From Nocardioides oceani (lineage in GTDB: Bacteria > Actinomycetota > Actinomycetes > Propionibacteriales > Nocardioidaceae): a DNA stretch of 64,000 bases. This document shows, piece by piece, positions 15,474 to 23,329 of the stretch. Both the position numbers and the translations under genes were made by a program. The stretch is from contig NZ_JAUHJQ010000001.1 of assembly GCF_030412965.1 (NCBI RefSeq), positions 584,060-648,059 of the forward strand. Reading direction: 5' to 3'. The notes under the pieces are model-generated. The model had not been told where the DNA came from, did not search any database, and saw only the letters and a list, made by a program, of their open reading frames with translations. Each line of letters opens with the position of its first letter. Position 1 is the first letter of the stretch.

Positions 15474-16601
15474 GTGCTGCGCAGCCCCGAGGCGTCCACC
15501 GGGCGCCTCGGGGCTGTTCTGCGCGCCGTCGGCTCGCCCGGGCCGCTGCGCCTCGCGCCCGGCGGGCCCTGGCTCGCGACCACCCTCGATCAGGCGCGGG
15601 CGGTGCTCGCCGATCCTGACCACTTCGACTTCCCGATGGACGTCAGCCGTCGGCCGGTTCGAAGGCCGCGCAGCACCGGCGGCCCGACCGGCGCGCGCGG
15701 CCCTCGCACGTCCCACACGACCACCCCGTCGACGACCCGCGAGCAGGTAGCCGCCGGACGGGCGGTCTTCGCGGCCTCGCTCGACGCCGAGGTAGCGGCG
15801 AACGCCGGCGCCTCGGCCGAGCTGGACGCGGACCTCATCCTGCGGCGTCCCGTCGCGCGCGCTACGACCGCCGCCCTGCTCGGTCGCCTCGACGAGTCCG
15901 CCCGCGACGCGGTCGCCGACGCCGTGCTGGCCTGGATCGACGCGTTGGCGCCGGTCATATCCTCGCCACGGAACCCCTCCCGCTGGAGCCGCGTGCGCCG
16001 CGCCGAGACCCGCACCCGCAACGCGCTCGAGGCGCTGCTCGCGGACGTCGGCGTCGAGGACCCGTCCGCGACCGCGACGGTGCTCGCCGCCGGCATCCAG
16101 GTGCCGATCGCTGCGGGCGCCTGGCTCTTGGTCCACCTGGCCGCGACCCCCGCCTCTGACGAGCCTTACGACCCGGCCCACGTCGCCTGGGAGACCATCC
16201 GGGTCACTCCACCGACATGGGTGACCGCTCGGCTGACCAGCGCCGCGACGCGCCTCGCCGATACGGAGCTCGCGGCCGGTGAGGTCGTGCTCGTCAGCCC
16301 CCTGCTCCTCGGCCAGCTGCCGGCTCTCGTGCCGACCGTGACCAGTCCGCCCGACGTCTTCGACCCAGACCGTTGGCGTCGCGACGACATCCGGCCTGGG
16401 GCGTGGCTGCCGTTCGGGGCGGGTCCGCACGCTTGCCCCGGCCGCTCGCTGGGGCTGGCCCTGCTCACCGACCTCGCGCGCTGCGCAGCGAGGTGGGACT
16501 TGGTCAGCGCCGCCCCAGCGGCCATTGACCAGTCCCGCGGCCTGTTTCCCGTGCCGGCGCGAGTCGGCGTCCGCGTCCCTGGAGCGGAGACGCGGCCGTG
16601 A
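15474..16601 (+). CDS. Cytochrome P450, candidate peptide cross-linking enzyme
   Basis: 375 residues from the GTG at 15474 (GAGG about 9 nt before it). Heme signature FGAGPHACPG with thiolate Cys321; K-helix ExxR E240-T-I-R243 with the Arg partner in FDPDRW. The I-helix reads VLAAGIQVPIAAGAWLL: the usual acid-alcohol pair (AGxDT/AGxET) is replaced by Gln-Val, so normal O2 protonation chemistry is altered, which fits one-electron cross-linking rather than hydroxylation (inference). The N-terminus is about 20-30 residues shorter than most bacterial P450s. No ferredoxin gene nearby. Codon use is less uniform than in flanking genes. The stop overlaps the kinase GTG (GTGA). Confidence 0.85.
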   Translation: MLRSPEASTGRLGAVLRAVGSPGPLRLAPGGPWLATTLDQARAVLADPDHFDFPMDVSRRPVRRPRSTGGPTGARGPRTSHTTTPSTTREQVAAGRAVFAASLDAEVAANAGASAELDADLILRRPVARATTAALLGRLDESARDAVADAVLAWIDALAPVISSPRNPSRWSRVRRAETRTRNALEALLADVGVEDPSATATVLAAGIQVPIAAGAWLLVHLAATPASDEPYDPAHVAWETIRVTPPTWVTARLTSAATRLADTELAAGEVVLVSPLLLGQLPALVPTVTSPPDVFDPDRWRRDDIRPGAWLPFGAGPHACPGRSLGLALLTDLARCAARWDLVSAAPAAIDQSRGLFPVPARVGVRVPGAETRP

Positions 16602-17935
16602 GCGACCCCGCCCTGCAGCCGATCCCCGACGACGCGACACCGACCGCCGCGGCCTCCCGCGCGGCGATGCGGGTGCTGCTCTCAGACACGGCGATGGACG
16701 ACGCCTTCGAGACCGTCGGCCAGCACCTCCTCTCGTTGCCCCGGGTCGACTCGGTCGTAGCCGCCCGGACGGCCTTCCCGCCCGTGGACGACGACGGATG
16801 GACTGCCCTCGGCGGGCGGGCTTGGCTGCGCGAGTGGCGGCTGCCGGACGGCCCCGTCCGCGTCGTGCCGCCGCCGGGCGCCGGGCCCGAGGCGGCCCTC
16901 ACCATGCCGTGGCTGTCGAGCCGCGGCCGCTACGGGATGGTTGCTCTTGCCGACGCTCGTGATCTGCCCCCGGAGGCGGCACAGGACGCCCGCGAGCTGG
17001 CGAGTGGCAACGGATCGGCCATCATCGCGTCTGCGCAGTTCGTCGGTCAGACCATGGCTGGCTCGCTATCGGCCGTCAGCGCCACCCCTGGCGCGTGGTC
17101 CGACGACCACCTCGCGGACTTCCAGCTCCTCCACGCCGCGCTGACGGCCCGGATGACCCTCGAGCACCAGCGCCGCGCCCTGCACGACGCGGTGGCACTG
17201 AGCGAGCAGGTACGGGCCAGCCAGCAGCAGTTCTTCGCCGCCCTCGGCCACGAGCTGCGCACACCGATCGCCGCGATCACGGCGTACACCGAGGTCCTCG
17301 CCGACGAGGCCGACGCCGTCGTGGAGAACGGCACGGACGACCCGGCGCCCGCGCGGCAGCTGGCGGAGATGGTGGCCCGCGACAGCCGGGTGATCCTCCG
17401 TGCGAGCGACCAGCTGCTCGCCGTCGTCGAGGACCTCCTCAGCACGGGTCGCCTGGCGGCCGACACCCAGACCGTCGCCGACGTCGACGTGGCCGACGCG
17501 GTGCGCGACGTCCTGCACTGGCACCGCGCCACGGCCGAGCCGGCCGGGATCACGGTGACCAACAGCGTGGCGCCCGGGGCGGTCGTGCGGGCCCGCCCGT
17601 CGGCGTTCCGGCAGGCGCTCACCAACCTGGTCGGCAACGCGATCGTGCACAACCACCCGGGCGGCACCGTCGAGGTTACCGTCGAGCCGCTGCGCGGCGA
17701 GCACGGCGAGGCCCGGCTGCGCACCAGCGTCCGCGACAGCGGGCCGGGCCTGGACGACGAGCAGCTGGACGGGGTCTTCGAGCCCTTCGTGCGGTACGCC
17801 GGCGAGCAGACGCCCGGCACCGGGCTCGGCCTGGCGCTGACCCGCACCCTCGCGGAGCGCGACGGCGGGACGCTCGGCGCGACCTCGGTGCTCGGCCGGG
17901 GCTCGGTCTTCTGGATCGACCTCCCCGCCGGCTGA
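16598..17935 (+). CDS. Cytoplasmic sensor histidine kinase
   Basis: 445 residues, no membrane segment. Residues about 20-190 look like a GAF-type sensor region with little clear similarity; about 190-210 a coiled linker; HisKA with H218 in FFAALGHELRTPIAAITAY; then HATPase_c with N box (NLVGNAIVHNHP), G1 (DSGPGLDD) and G2 (GTGLGLALT). Translation is coupled to the P450 by a GTGA overlap, so kinase and P450 are made together. No response regulator follows; the nearest candidate is the receiver at 14859 upstream of the peptide gene. The first half differs in codon use from the more typical second half, hinting at a mosaic or recently acquired sensor. Confidence 0.88.
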   Translation: MSDPALQPIPDDATPTAAASRAAMRVLLSDTAMDDAFETVGQHLLSLPRVDSVVAARTAFPPVDDDGWTALGGRAWLREWRLPDGPVRVVPPPGAGPEAALTMPWLSSRGRYGMVALADARDLPPEAAQDARELASGNGSAIIASAQFVGQTMAGSLSAVSATPGAWSDDHLADFQLLHAALTARMTLEHQRRALHDAVALSEQVRASQQQFFAALGHELRTPIAAITAYTEVLADEADAVVENGTDDPAPARQLAEMVARDSRVILRASDQLLAVVEDLLSTGRLAADTQTVADVDVADAVRDVLHWHRATAEPAGITVTNSVAPGAVVRARPSAFRQALTNLVGNAIVHNHPGGTVEVTVEPLRGEHGEARLRTSVRDSGPGLDDEQLDGVFEPFVRYAGEQTPGTGLGLALTRTLAERDGGTLGATSVLGRGSVFWIDLPAG

Positions 17936-17960
17936 CTCTGCGCGTCGCTGTCGTGGCGGG

Positions 17961-18071
17961 CGGAGCTCAGCCCCGGCGGCGTACACGATCGCTCAATTGA
18001 ACGGCAATGTACCGATTCCACCCCGGGACACCGCTACAACCGCACAATTGAACGATCGTCGACGCGCCCGG
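17961..18071. repeat. 111-bp direct repeat, copy 1, with AT-rich inverted repeats
   Basis: Begins CGGAGCTCAGCCCCGG and ends GACGCGCCCGG. Inside, GATCGCTCAATTG (17988) and CAATTGAACGATC (18045) can pair as a 13-bp stem (one mismatch) around a loop of about 45 nt. The TCAATTG blocks are conspicuous in such GC-rich DNA. Weaker similarity to the second copy extends left to the kinase stop codon (CTGACTCT). Confidence 0.85.
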
Positions 18072-18122
18072 GGCGCCCGCCGAGGCCCCGCGGCCTGACT
18101 CTCCGCGCACGGCCGTGGCGAG

Positions 18123-18233
18123 CGGAGCTCAGCCCCGGCGGCGTACACGATCGCTCAATTGAACGGCAATGTACCGATTCCGCCCCGGGACACCGCTACA
18201 ACCGCACAATTGAACGATCGTCGACGCGCCCGG
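18123..18233. repeat. 111-bp direct repeat, copy 2
   Basis: Matches copy 1 at an offset of 162 bp with a single difference (A at 18020, G at 18182). The 331 nt between the kinase and mqo hold these two copies and no gene that I can see. Possible roles: paired operator, tandem terminators or small RNA, or scars of a mobile element. Confidence 0.85.
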
Positions 18234-18266
18234 AGACGCCCCGCAACCCGACCCAGCGCAGGCAGG

Positions 18267-19775
18267 TCAGCGGACGGGCGGCGCGGTGGGGTCGAGGTCG
18301 AGCGTGTACGCCGTCTGCGCGAGGACGCTGCGGGCCAGCTCGGGGTCGTCGCCCAGGCGACGGCCGTAGCTCGGGATCGCCTTCTCCAGGGCGGGGCGCC
18401 AGTCCTCCATCCGGTCGGGAAAGCAGCGCGCCATCACGTCGAGCATTGCCGGGACGGCGGTCGACGCGCCCGGCGAGGCGCCGAGGAGGCCGGCGATCGT
18501 GCCGTCGCGGGCGGTGATGACCTCGGTGCCGAACTGGAGCACGCCACCCTTGCCCGGGACGTCCTTGATGACCTGGACGCGCTGGCCGGCGGTGATCCGC
18601 TCCCACTTGTCCGCGGTCGCGGCGGGGAAGAAGGTCTGGAGCTCGCGCAGCTGCTTGTTGCGTCCGGCGAGGAGCTCCTTGACCAGGTAGACCACCAGGC
18701 CGAGGTTGCGCAAGCCGGCCTGCAGCATCGGGCGCAGGTTGTGCAGGCGCACCGAGCGGAGCAGGTCGAAGAGCGAGCCGTGCTTGAGGAAGCGCGGGCT
18801 GAAGCCGGCGTACGGGCCGAACATCAGGCTCGGGGCTCCGTCGACCACGCGGGTGTCGAGGTGCGGCACCGACATCGGCGGCGCGCCCACGGCGGCCTTG
18901 CCGTAGACCTTCGCCTGGTGCCGGGCGACCAGCTCGGGGTCGGTGGTGCGCCAGAACTCACCGCTGACGGGGAACCCGCCGAAGCCGCGGATCTCGTCGA
19001 TCTTCGAGCGCTGCAGGAGCGTGAGCGCCTGGCCGCCGGCACCGACGAAGACGAACCGGGCGTCGGCCGCGAAGCCGCCCTTCCCCGTGACGTGCCAACC
19101 GGTGTCGGTGCGGCGCAGGCCGCGGACCTCGACGCCGGTGAGGAGCTGGACGGCGCCGCTGTCGGCGAGGCCGGTGACCAGCCGGCGGGTCAGGGAGCCG
19201 AAGTCGACGTCGGTGCCGCCGACCGCGCGGGTCGCCGCGACCGGCTCGGAGCGGTCGCGGCCGTCCATGAGCAACGGGGCCCACTCGGCGATGACCTCGG
19301 GGTCGGTGGTGAGCTCCATGCCGGCGAAGAGCGGGTGGGAGGCGAGCGCCTCGTGGCGGCGACGGAGGTACTCGACGTTCTCCGCGCCCCACACGAACGA
19401 CAGGTGCGGCGTCGGGCGGACGAACGTCGCCGGGTCGGGCAGCGCACCGTTCTCGACGAGGAACGCCCACAGCTGGCGGGTGACCTGGAACTGCTCGTTG
19501 ACGTCGATCGCCTTGCTGACGTCGACGCTGCCGTCGGCCAGCTGCGGGGAGTAGTTCAGCTCGCAGAGCGCGGCGTGACCGGTCCCCGCGTTGTTCCACG
19601 GGCCGGAGGACTCCTGGGCCAGCTCGTCGAGCCGCTCGACGATGCCGATCCGCCAGGTGGGCTCGACGTGGTGCAACAGCGTGGCGAGCGTGGCGGACAT
19701 GATCCCGCCGCCCACCAGCAGGGCGTCGTAGGTCGCCGCGGTGTCGCGGACCACATCGTTTCCGTCAGGCTGCAC
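18267..19775 (-). CDS. mqo: Malate:quinone oxidoreductase
   Basis: 502-residue peripheral membrane flavoenzyme oxidising malate to oxaloacetate and passing electrons to quinone. Signature blocks: FAD loop DALLVGGGIMSATLATLL, ERLDELAQESSGPWNNAGTGH, ELNYSP, LWAFLVENG, GGTDVDFGSLTR, VFVGAGGQALTLLQ, and the C-terminal GLLGASPGASTAVPAML. I place the start at GTG 19775 because AGGAG lies 8-9 nt upstream; the frame is open further but that stretch is not protein-like. Convergent with the kinase across the 111-bp repeats. Confidence 0.95.
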   Translation of the reverse strand: MQPDGNDVVRDTAATYDALLVGGGIMSATLATLLHHVEPTWRIGIVERLDELAQESSGPWNNAGTGHAALCELNYSPQLADGSVDVSKAIDVNEQFQVTRQLWAFLVENGALPDPATFVRPTPHLSFVWGAENVEYLRRRHEALASHPLFAGMELTTDPEVIAEWAPLLMDGRDRSEPVAATRAVGGTDVDFGSLTRRLVTGLADSGAVQLLTGVEVRGLRRTDTGWHVTGKGGFAADARFVFVGAGGQALTLLQRSKIDEIRGFGGFPVSGEFWRTTDPELVARHQAKVYGKAAVGAPPMSVPHLDTRVVDGAPSLMFGPYAGFSPRFLKHGSLFDLLRSVRLHNLRPMLQAGLRNLGLVVYLVKELLAGRNKQLRELQTFFPAATADKWERITAGQRVQVIKDVPGKGGVLQFGTEVITARDGTIAGLLGASPGASTAVPAMLDVMARCFPDRMEDWRPALEKAIPSYGRRLGDDPELARSVLAQTAYTLDLDPTAPPVR

Positions 19776-19963
19776 GGGCCGTTCTCCTGATCGCTCAGCG
19801 CAGGGCTTGCTTGCCAACGACCCACTGTGACGGGCCCATATCTCACTGCGGTCAGTGCCCCGTCCGGGAGGGTCCGTGGCTGAGAGGTGCGCCACACGCG
19901 TCGCACGCTCGGGCCCGATCGCTACGCTCGGCCGGCACGCGAGGGCCGCGTCGAGGGCAGGGG

Positions 19964-21199
19964 GTGGGTACGTCGCCACACCTCCCCGCCGAGCGCCCCG
20001 GCCGCCCCGAGATCCTCGTCGCGGCCGGCTGCGCCGTGGTCGCCCTCGCCGCCCTGGGCCTGACCGGCGCGGCCGGTCCCGAGGTCGCCTCGGGCCTGCC
20101 GCGGACCGGCGGCGCGGCCTGGTGGGTCGTCGTGGCCGTGCTGCTCGCGCAGGCGGTCGCGCTGTGCTGGGTGCGGCTGCGAGCGCGCACGGTGCTGGTC
20201 GCGGTCGCGGCGGCGGGCCCGGTCGCGGCGCTGGCCGGTGCGCGGGACGCCACCAGCACCACCACGCTCGCCCTCGTCGTCGCGGCGTACGTCGCCGGCA
20301 CGACGCGGCCGCTCGGCACCCTCGTCCCGTCGCTCGCGGTCGTCGCGGTGCTCGTGACGGCGGGCGGTGCGGTCGCGGCCGCCGACACCGGCTCCGAGCC
20401 GCTCGTGGCGGTCGGTCTCGCCGCGGTCCAGGCGGTCGGCACCCTGGCGCTGGTGCTCGTCGTGGCGACGTGGGTCCGCGCGCTGCGCGAGGGGGCGCGT
20501 GCCCGGGCGGACGAGCGGCGTGCGGTCGACCGCGAGCAGCGGGCGCTCGTCCAGGCCGCCGTCGACCGCGAGCGCACCGCGATGGCCCGCGAGCTGCACG
20601 ACATCGCCGCGCACCACCTGTCCGGGATCGCCGTCGTCGCCGCCGCGCTCGAGCGCCAGGTCGGGAGCGACCCGGAGGGCGCGCGCGAGGCGGCCCGGCA
20701 GGTACGCCGTCAGAGCACGTCGGTGCTGCGCGACCTGCGCAGCCTGGTCGGGCTGCTGCGCGACCGCGATGCCGCCACCGGTGCCCGGCCCGAGACGCTG
20801 GCCGGCATCGCCGAGCTGGTCGCGGAGGTCGCGGCCACCGGGCGGACGGTGACCTCGACGGCGCTGGGGGACGTCGAGGCCGCGGCCGCCGAGGTCGGGC
20901 CGCTGGCCCAGCTGGCGGCGTACCGCGTCGTCCAGGAGGCGCTCGCCAACGCCGCCCGCCACGCGCCCGGCTCGGCCTGCACCGTCACCCTCGACGCCCG
21001 CGCCGGCGATGCCGTCGTCGTCGTGGTCCGCAACGGGCGCGGCACCGCGCCCGCGGAAGCGACGACGGGCGGTGGGTTCGGCCTCGTCGGCATGCGCGAG
21101 CGGGCGCAGCTCACCGGCGCCGACCTCGAGGTCGGGCCGACCGACGACGGCGGGTGGCAGGTGCGCCTCGTGGTGCCGCGCGAGGGGAGCCCGACGTGA
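19964..21199 (+). CDS. NarL-family sensor histidine kinase (HisKA_3)
   Basis: About 411 residues from GTG 19964 (GAGGGCAGGG upstream); start uncertain. Four or five hydrophobic segments at about residues 18-155, a charged helix, then HisKA_3 with the phospho-His in MARELHDIAAHHLSGI and an HATPase_c domain (AYRVVQEALANAARHAPG; FGLVGMRERAQLTGA). Membrane kinase of the DesK/LiaS class. The GTGA overlap with the next gene identifies its partner. No target genes are evident. Confidence 0.88.
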   Translation: MGTSPHLPAERPGRPEILVAAGCAVVALAALGLTGAAGPEVASGLPRTGGAAWWVVVAVLLAQAVALCWVRLRARTVLVAVAAAGPVAALAGARDATSTTTLALVVAAYVAGTTRPLGTLVPSLAVVAVLVTAGGAVAAADTGSEPLVAVGLAAVQAVGTLALVLVVATWVRALREGARARADERRAVDREQRALVQAAVDRERTAMARELHDIAAHHLSGIAVVAAALERQVGSDPEGAREAARQVRRQSTSVLRDLRSLVGLLRDRDAATGARPETLAGIAELVAEVAATGRTVTSTALGDVEAAAAEVGPLAQLAAYRVVQEALANAARHAPGSACTVTLDARAGDAVVVVVRNGRGTAPAEATTGGGFGLVGMRERAQLTGADLEVGPTDDGGWQVRLVVPREGSPT

Positions 21200-21861
21200 T
21201 CCGGGTGGTGGTCGCCGACGACCAGGCGCTGGTCCGCGCCGGCCTGCAGACCCTGCTCGGCGCCGAGCCGGACATCGAGGTGGTCGGCACGGCCTCCGAC
21301 GGGCTCGAGGCCGTCGAGGTCGCCCGGCGGCTGCGCCCCGACGTCGTGTGCATGGACATCCGGATGCCCGGCATCGACGGCATCGCCGCGACCCGCGAGC
21401 TCGCCGGTCCGGGCGTCGAGGACCCGGTGCCCGTCCTGGTGCTGACGACGTTCGAGATCGACGAGTACCTCTTCGGCGCCCTCGAGGCCGGTGCCGCCGG
21501 CTTCCAGCTCAAGGACGCGGAGCCGGAGGTGCTCGTCCGTGCGGTCCGGTCGGTCGCCGCCGGCAACGGCACCCTCGACGACAGCCTCACCAAGCGCGTC
21601 GTCGGCGAGGTGCTCACCCGTCGTCGCAGCCAGCCGGTCACCGCCGCCCGCGGCACCGACCTGCTCACCGCCCGCGAGCTCGACATCGTGCTGCTGCTCG
21701 CCCAGGGGATGTCCAACGACGAGATCGCCCGCGAGCTCGTCCTCGAGGTCTCCACGGTCAAGTCCCACCTCGCCCGGATCCTCCCCAAGCTCGGTGTCCG
21801 CTCGCGCCTGCAGGCCGCCGTCTGGGCCTACCAGAACCGCCTCGTCGACCTGCCCGACTGA
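21196..21861 (+). CDS. NarL/LuxR-type response regulator
   Basis: 221 residues: receiver domain (VVVADDQALVRAGL; phospho-Asp in VVCMDIRMPG; Thr in VLTTF; Lys in FQLKDAEPE), a linker, and a C-terminal LuxR helix-turn-helix (LTARELDIVLLLAQGMSNDE, then STVKSHLARILPKLGVRSR). Forms a two-component pair with the overlapping kinase. Followed by an inverted-repeat terminator candidate. Confidence 0.93.
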   Translation: MIRVVVADDQALVRAGLQTLLGAEPDIEVVGTASDGLEAVEVARRLRPDVVCMDIRMPGIDGIAATRELAGPGVEDPVPVLVLTTFEIDEYLFGALEAGAAGFQLKDAEPEVLVRAVRSVAAGNGTLDDSLTKRVVGEVLTRRRSQPVTAARGTDLLTARELDIVLLLAQGMSNDEIARELVLEVSTVKSHLARILPKLGVRSRLQAAVWAYQNRLVDLPD

Positions 21862-21907
21862 CCGCCCGCGCGACTACCCGGTCGCTCGGCCCGGCACCGC
21901 GGGCGGT
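21861..21907 (+). terminator. Inverted repeat after the two-component pair
   Basis: ACCGCCCGCG at 21861 and its exact complement CGCGGGCGGT at 21898, separated by 27 nt. A 10-bp GC stem starting at the stop codon; no T-tract, as is usual in GC-rich genomes. Confidence 0.5.
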
Positions 21908-21967
21908 CGCGGTGATGGGCAGCTACGGGAGCAGGCACGCCGCGGGGTGGCGGTCCGCCGGCCTCCG

Positions 21968-22115
21968 CTGGTCGAGCAGCGAGCGCCAGCGAGCGTGTCG
22001 AACGCTGGTTGAGCAGCGAGCGCCAGCGAGCGTGTCGAACGCTGGTTGAGCAGCGAGCGCCAGCGAGCGTGTCGAACGCTGGTTGAGCAGCGAGCGCCAG
22101 CGAGCGTGTCGAAAC
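21968..22115. repeat. Array of four tandem 37-bp repeats
   Basis: Four copies starting at 21968, 22005, 22042 and 22079 of a unit CTGGTTGAGCAGCGAGCGCC / AGCGAGCGTGTCGAACG; copy 1 has GGTCGAG and the last ends GTCGAAACCC. No spacers, so not CRISPR. The unit contains imperfect inverted symmetry (GCGAGCGCCAGCGAGCG) and resembles dispersed intergenic palindromes known from Nocardioides and related actinobacteria. It ends where the decayed 13E12-type gene begins. Confidence 0.9.
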
Positions 22116-22330
22116 CCGGTGAGCCGACCGTGGCCCGCGAGCCGGGCAAGCCCGTCATCGACCTCGCCGAGCGGATCGACGTCACCGCCCACGAGGTCCC
22201 CGACCGACTCTCCGAACAGGTCCGGCTTCGCGACCAACGATGCGCAGCCCCGGCGGACTGACGTACCGGGTCGACCACCGCGGCACCCACGACCTCGAAC
22301 TCCCACCACCCGGCAAGCCTCAGCAATGGT
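22116..22330 (+). pseudogene. Remnant of a 13E12/DUF222-type HNH endonuclease gene
   Basis: Frame 1 (to the stop at 22261) reads KPVIDLAERIDVTAHEVPD followed by RLSEQVRLRDQRC, the typical stretch just before the HNH core of DUF222/13E12 proteins. Another frame (22240-22330) reads GLTYRVDHRGTHDLELPPP, resembling the C-terminal end after the HNH core. The core itself is missing and the frames do not join, so this is an internally deleted, frameshifted fragment. The N-terminal part is also absent, replaced by the 37-bp repeat array. Confidence 0.6.
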
Positions 22331-22394
22331 TGCCTCGCCCCACACCCCGCCGGAGCCACCGGGCGGCGGGGCACCGGCACGTCCGGGGCCTCCC

Positions 22395-22410
22395 TCCATC
22401 GAAAGATGGA
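22395..22410. other. Small perfect hairpin with GAAA tetraloop
   Basis: TCCATC-GAAA-GATGGA, a 6-bp stem with a GNRA loop about 90 nt before the ABC exporter. The rest of 22331-22500 shows no gene; a TAGCGT -10 at 22460 probably drives the exporter operon. Confidence 0.4.
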
Positions 22411-22500
22411 ACCGCGCAGGTTGGTCCCTTCGCCGCTCGTGGCGGCGGTCGCAGGTTCCTAGCGTCGTGGTCATCCCCACGACGACCTCAGGAGCCGACG

Positions 22501-23328
22501 ATGCGCACCCTCACCCGTACCACGAACCGGACCGGCGGCCACGCCACCTCGGCCGCCGGCGAGCCCGCCGGCGCACCCACCGACCGACCCGCCGGGGTAC
22601 CCGCCTCGACGGCCGTCGTCCTGGACGACGTCCACAAGACCTATCCCGGCGCCGAGCCGGTGCACGCGCTGCGCGGCCTGTCCCTGGCGCTGCCGACAGG
22701 CTCCTTCACCGCCGTGATGGGCGCGTCGGGCTCGGGCAAGTCGACGTTCCTCCACTGCGCCGCCGGCCTGGACACCCCCACCCGCGGCCGGGTCGTCGTC
22801 GGCGGCCACGACCTCGCCGGGCTCTCGGCCGACGCGCTCACCCGGTTCCGGAGGGACCACGTCGGGTTCGTCTTCCAGGCCTACAACCTGGTCAGCCACC
22901 TGAACGTGGTCGAGAACGTCCAGCTCCCCCTCCTCCTCGCCGGCCGCACCCCCGACCCCGCCCGGCAGGCCGGCCTCGTCGAGGCCCTCGGGCTGGGCGG
23001 CCTCGAGCAGCGGCGACCCAGCGAGCTGTCCGGCGGGCAGGCCCAGCGGGTCGCGATCGCCCGGGCGCTCGTGACCGGGCCCGACGTGGTCTTCGCCGAC
23101 GAGCCGACCGGCGCACTGGACTCCGCGACGGGCCGGCAGGTGCTCGCGGCGCTGCGGTCGACCGCTGAGCGCTTCGGCCAGACCGTCGTGCTCGTGACGC
23201 ACGACCCGACGGTGGCGGCGACCGCCGACACGGTCCTCGTGCTCGCCGACGGCCGCCTCGTCGACCGCGTCGAGCACCCCACCACCGACCTGGTCGCCGG
23301 CCGGGTCCTGCGCGCGGCGGGTGCCTGA
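22501..23328 (+). CDS. ABC exporter ATPase, MacB/LolD type
   Basis: 275-residue ATPase. After an unusual 38-residue Thr/Ala/Pro-rich N-terminus the ABC fold begins (VVLDDVHKTYPG): Walker A GASGSGKST, Q loop FVFQAYNLVSHLNVVENV, signature LSGGQ, Walker B VVFADEPTGALDS, H loop VTHD. The YNL after the Q loop and the EPTGALD Walker B are typical of FtsX-like permease partners. AGGAG precedes the ATG. The permease gene starts at its stop codon. Likely exports a peptide or lipid, or acts as a mechanotransmitter. Confidence 0.92.
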   Translation: MRTLTRTTNRTGGHATSAAGEPAGAPTDRPAGVPASTAVVLDDVHKTYPGAEPVHALRGLSLALPTGSFTAVMGASGSGKSTFLHCAAGLDTPTRGRVVVGGHDLAGLSADALTRFRRDHVGFVFQAYNLVSHLNVVENVQLPLLLAGRTPDPARQAGLVEALGLGGLEQRRPSELSGGQAQRVAIARALVTGPDVVFADEPTGALDSATGRQVLAALRSTAERFGQTVVLVTHDPTVAATADTVLVLADGRLVDRVEHPTTDLVAGRVLRAAGA

Positions 23329-23329
23329 G

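Noticed and set aside
21968..22115. CRISPR array
   Set aside because: The 37-bp repeats are directly tandem with no spacers and no cas genes nearby.
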